From Gammaproteobacteria bacterium (lineage in GTDB: Bacteria; Pseudomonadota; Gammaproteobacteria; Arenicellales; JAOTYS01), in NCBI GenBank assembly GCA_029861795.1, contig JAOTYS010000192.1:1-8294 (forward strand): a stretch of DNA of 8,294 nucleotides, written 5' to 3'. Numbering within the stretch: the stretch's first letter is position 1; each line of letters starts with the position of its first letter. The notes beneath the pieces were generated by a model. It was not told the DNA's origin. It worked only from the letters and a program-made list of their open reading frames with translations, and made no database searches. Positions 5,890-8,294 of the stretch are shown piece after piece. A program made the translations under genes and the position numbers.

Positions 5890-6062
5890 CCCAGTTAGAA
5901 ATTAGATCAAACTGATCGCCCATCAAGCGATACAATTGAGTGTGTGTGAATGTAATAGCAAATCGCTCGCGGTTTACCCTTAACCGTGATTTTTGAATAG
6001 CATTGGGATAACACAAAAAAGACCGGACACCTTTGCATCTTCGCTACTCCAACTGACTACGA

Positions 6063-6692
6063 ATGGCTACGTCAACGCGGAGAATCTTCTCGTTGGTCGA
6101 AGTCGCCGACACGCGATCGATTAAAGGCGTACTCGTGCCAAGTACTGTAGGGTTTCGACAGATCCTGGTCACAGGACCATCGTGCAGCGGTAAATCCACC
6201 CTGGTCAAGAAGCTGGGCGGATGGCCGGAAGAAGGATATATCGACCTGGGACTGAAGAAGTGGTGGCAAAGCAGCATCTTGACCTTCCGGCCGCGAGAGA
6301 TTCATTTCGGTTTTCCTTTCGTTGGCTTCGAAGAGAGTCATACCGTATTCGATCGGGAGTGGCTGCAGTCTCCGGCCGATATCGAGTTCTCACGGGTTCA
6401 GCTCCCTCCCCGGAAACGCGGAATCTTCAGTTTAGACTGGCGCAATCGATACGCATTCGATTTCCAATTGCCGCCAGCCGAGCAGATATACTCAATATCT
6501 CAAGAGAGGAACAAGCGCGGCACGCACCCGATTGATGCCCATCTGACATTGGCCCGGATAAAACGGGCACTAGAGGTCTACGAGAGACTGGCACTTTTTT
6601 TTCACAACAACGGAATGTTGGTTTACATCCGGGATCATTTTGATGGATATCCAAAAACTATCGCCGCTTCCGATTCAGCGGATGCAGGTTAA
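6063..6692 (+). CDS. Uncharacterised P-loop NTPase/kinase-like protein
   Basis: The 209-residue product has a clear Walker A motif GPSCSGKST (38-46) after a beta-strand (QILVT). The protein is about the size of small P-loop kinases. A distinctive block RPREIHFGFPFVGF lies at 76-89. A basic stretch around 149-152 (RNKR) followed by the helix 158-180 could be a lid. No Walker B is certain; YIDL (59-62) or VFD (95-97) are candidates. No signal peptide or membrane segment is seen. I do not recognise a named family and infer only nucleotide binding and probable phosphotransfer. The ATG at 6063 is the first in this frame after an in-frame TGA, but lacks a ribosome binding site. A TTG at residue 11, preceded by GGAGAA, is an alternative. 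The gene converges on the PPP-type phosphatase gene, and their stop codons overlap by 4 bp. Confidence 0.8.
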   Translation: MATSTRRIFSLVEVADTRSIKGVLVPSTVGFRQILVTGPSCSGKSTLVKKLGGWPEEGYIDLGLKKWWQSSILTFRPREIHFGFPFVGFEESHTVFDREWLQSPADIEFSRVQLPPRKRGIFSLDWRNRYAFDFQLPPAEQIYSISQERNKRGTHPIDAHLTLARIKRALEVYERLALFFHNNGMLVYIRDHFDGYPKTIAASDSADAG

Positions 6693-8131
6693 TCCTCGAC
6701 GAGATCTTTGGCCCTGTTATTGGTCCATTCCAGGAGAGGTTCGGCTGCGTATACCTGCGGAACCATCTGCCCATTGACCCTTATGAATACTGCAACTCGG
6801 TTACTGTGTGAAGAATATAAGATATGGTGGCACTGTATTCCCGCGACGTCGCACCAAAGAGTACCTGTATCCGAATAAGGTGTATGGCTTACCAGGAAGG
6901 GAAGCTCTTTGTCTAGATTAAGAGCCTTGCGAAATCGACGAACATCTGTCGCTGAATATCCCGACGGATAACCTGGTCGTCGAACACGATTCCACATCAA
7001 CTCGTGCAGGAGATCGGGAAAACTGCGTATATTTACAAGCTTGTCAAAATCGATCTTATTGAGCGGTGGGCCAGCATGACAGGCGACAAAATCTCCGGAC
7101 AGCGCCACTACCGGACAAAGGTCATAGAATTGCGCCATTTGCTCACGGTATTCCGTGCCGCGTATTTGTTCAAGTTTCTTGCGCCATAACACGGCCTGAG
7201 GCACCAGGTCTTTACTCACCTCCGTTGAAAAACTGTCATGATTGCCGCGGAGAAAGAAAACGCCCTCAGGAAAGCGCAGTTTCAGTTTGAACAGAAAGTC
7301 CATCATCAAGACCGAGCTGTCCATATCATCATAGGGTTCCGCATCCGGCTGTACCAGGTCACCGAGGAAAACGAGCACTCCTGTCTCCTTCTCCAATGCC
7401 CGCATGAAGGCGTTTTCAATAAGGATCTTCAATAGATTGTCAATATTCGCGTGCAGATCTCCTATCACCACTGGGGTAACGTGAGCCGGCAGTTCCAATA
7501 GTCCGCCGGCGATTCCGCTTGTATCCTTCGGACGAAACGCATCGTCTTGGAGTAAACGATTAACCAGTTGAAGGGTGTTCAAGGCTTCGTCTCGTGGCAT
7601 CGTCTCGAGGGGCCCGCCGTATAACGCTATGATTTTGTCGATGACCCCCTGCCGTCGAATAACAATCGGCGACTGTTCAATCTTTTGTTCGAGCAATGTG
7701 ACAAAAGTGCCAAGTTCGGAAATGGGGTTGCGAAAAACAAGGTTCTCCCCTTCATAGTCGAGACGGAAGTTGCGCCGGAAGGCTTCGCGCGGTGTGCGGA
7801 ACAAGTGCTCCTGGTTGGGGTGATCGTGGCTTATGTGAAGGCTTTCTCCCGGTCTAATTCGCAACGTGTAATTGATTTGTTTGGAATCCAAATCAGGGTT
7901 GAATACAATTAGATCAGGCGGACCCGAAGCAGACGCCCCATCACACCGAATTTCTTTTTGAATGTGAAGCCGCTCTTTACCCAGTTCTACTTCAACCGGC
8001 GCTGTCGGCAGCGGCAAGCTCAACCTTCTGCCTGACAGCCGCAATCGCTGACCCGGTTCCGGCGACATGGTATCGACAGGCTTCCCTATCGATTCGAAAA
8101 TCGACTTTAATAGAGTTCGTCTTTTGGCCAT
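6689..8131 (-). CDS. PPP-type metallophosphatase with a divergent, possibly FHA-like N-terminal region
   Basis: From the ATG at 8131 the product has 480 residues. The C-terminal half carries calcineurin-like PPP motifs: GDLHAN (224-229), GDLVQPD (257-263), RGNHDS (295-300), ACHAG (350-354) and VSHTP (414-418). These supply the metal-binding Asp, His and Asn residues and the general-acid His. In the second motif the usual DRG triplet is replaced by QPD. Such enzymes dephosphorylate Ser/Thr-proteins or small molecules such as dinucleotides; the substrate is unknown here. Residues 85-147 (LRIRPGESLHI, then FRLDYEGENLVF and SELGTFV) have a beta-rich pattern that recalls an FHA domain, although the usual phosphothreonine-binding Arg/Ser/His set is not evident. 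An in-frame TTG at 8140 adds three residues and has GGTGGA upstream, so it is a real alternative; an in-frame TGA lies just before it. The stop overlaps that of the P-loop gene. Confidence 0.88.
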   Translation of the reverse strand: MAKRRTLLKSIFESIGKPVDTMSPEPGQRLRLSGRRLSLPLPTAPVEVELGKERLHIQKEIRCDGASASGPPDLIVFNPDLDSKQINYTLRIRPGESLHISHDHPNQEHLFRTPREAFRRNFRLDYEGENLVFRNPISELGTFVTLLEQKIEQSPIVIRRQGVIDKIIALYGGPLETMPRDEALNTLQLVNRLLQDDAFRPKDTSGIAGGLLELPAHVTPVVIGDLHANIDNLLKILIENAFMRALEKETGVLVFLGDLVQPDAEPYDDMDSSVLMMDFLFKLKLRFPEGVFFLRGNHDSFSTEVSKDLVPQAVLWRKKLEQIRGTEYREQMAQFYDLCPVVALSGDFVACHAGPPLNKIDFDKLVNIRSFPDLLHELMWNRVRRPGYPSGYSATDVRRFRKALNLDKELPFLVSHTPYSDTGTLWCDVAGIQCHHILYSSHSNRVAVFIRVNGQMVPQVYAAEPLLEWTNNRAKDLVED

Positions 8132-8198
8132 CGCCAGCAACCGTCATCCACCGCCATGGGCTAATCCAACCGACTGTGTGCATAGGTGTGGGCTCAGC

Positions 8199-8294
8199 TT
8201 AAAACTTCTCAAACAACTCCGTCAATCGCGTACCCCACCGCCTGAGCTCCTGGACGGAAGCATCATATGCGATCTTGTCACACCGGAATTGACT
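8199..8294 (-). CDS. C-terminal fragment of an unidentified gene (5' end outside window)
   Basis: On the minus strand one frame is open from the right edge to a TAA at 8199, while the other two minus-strand frames hit stops. The 31 visible residues are amphipathic and probably helical, rich in Arg, Leu and Glu, and end in LTELFEKF. They look like a genuine protein C-terminus but show no identifiable motif. The stop lies 58-67 nt before the phosphatase start on the same strand, so the two may be co-transcribed. The 8141-8198 gap shows no terminator. Confidence 0.5.
   Translation of the reverse strand, partial: SQFRCDKIAYDASVQELRRWGTRLTELFEKF

Larger units (their letters stand above)
5427..6062. 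other. 636-bp gene-free divergent intergenic region
   Basis: The region separates the minus-strand 2PGK-like gene from the plus-strand P-loop gene, so promoters for both should lie here. No open frame in it looks coding: the candidates lack ribosome binding sites and resemble no known family. An AT-rich patch lies at 5620-5637. A weak minus-strand promoter candidate for the 2PGK-like gene has a -35 like TTGATT at 5535-5540 and a poor -10 at 5512-5517, 17 nt apart. For the plus-strand gene, TACAAT at 5931-5936 is a fair -10 but lacks a good -35. An imperfect direct repeat, AGTCGTCAGTGG (5753-5764) and AGTCGCAGTGG (5772-5782), is spaced about two helical turns apart. Further small dyads are ATCGC/GCGAT (5915-5931) and CGGTT/AACCG (5970-5986). 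Confidence 0.6.

Noticed and set aside
5970..5996. CGGTT/AACCG hairpin followed by a T-run as a terminator
   Set aside because: The stem is only 5 bp and the T-run starts several bases after it; no gene ends upstream on the plus strand. It is left as a small dyad.
1..8294. CRISPR array, tRNA, rRNA, transposase, integrase or attachment site
   Set aside because: No regularly spaced repeats, cloverleaf sequences, rRNA-like segments or mobile-element proteins were found on reading both strands.

Overview
The window looks like chromosomal DNA from a proteobacterium, most likely a gammaproteobacterium. The grounds are the protein families present, AGGAG-type ribosome binding sites and a hairpin resembling gammaproteobacterial REP elements. 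Base composition is close to balanced by eye. This placement is inference; there is no rRNA, tRNA or taxon-specific marker to fix it. No transposase, integrase, CRISPR array or tRNA was seen.

Left part, plus strand (1-1772). The tail of an unidentified upstream gene overlaps by 4 nt (GTGA) the GTG start of a CNNM/CorC-type membrane protein (DUF21, paired CBS domains, CorC/HlyC domain). A likely intrinsic terminator follows. Next comes a 92-residue protein with two helix-hairpin-helix motifs and a lysine-rich tail, preceded by a good ribosome binding site. A short gene-free convergent zone with several small hairpins (1773-1946) separates this from the next block.

Middle, minus strand (5426 down to 1947). 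Three genes run in the same direction with small gaps. The first resembles 2-phosphoglycerate kinase, with what look like two tandem ATP-cone domains before the P-loop kinase domain. The second resembles archaeal-type cofactor-independent phosphoglycerate mutase, but the residues at the expected nucleophile are changed. The third is a class I SAM-dependent methyltransferase. The first two families act on the same metabolite, 2-phosphoglycerate, so the set could control 2-phosphoglycerate, 2,3-bisphosphoglycerate or a related phosphorylated compound. That role is inferred from family and context.

Right part (5427-8294). A 636-bp gene-free interval lies between the divergently transcribed 2PGK-like gene and a plus-strand P-loop protein. 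It holds a REP-like hairpin, an orphan bidirectional terminator-like hairpin and nested inverted repeats. The P-loop protein (6063-6692) converges on a PPP-type metallophosphatase (8131-6689), and the two stop codons interlock in one TTAA. The phosphatase has a divergent N-terminal region that may be FHA-like. The C-terminus of another minus-strand gene enters from the right edge.

Taken together, 1947-8140 groups two P-loop kinases, a PPP-type phosphatase, an alkaline-phosphatase-superfamily mutase homologue and a methyltransferase. This is the best candidate in the window for an undescribed functional module.
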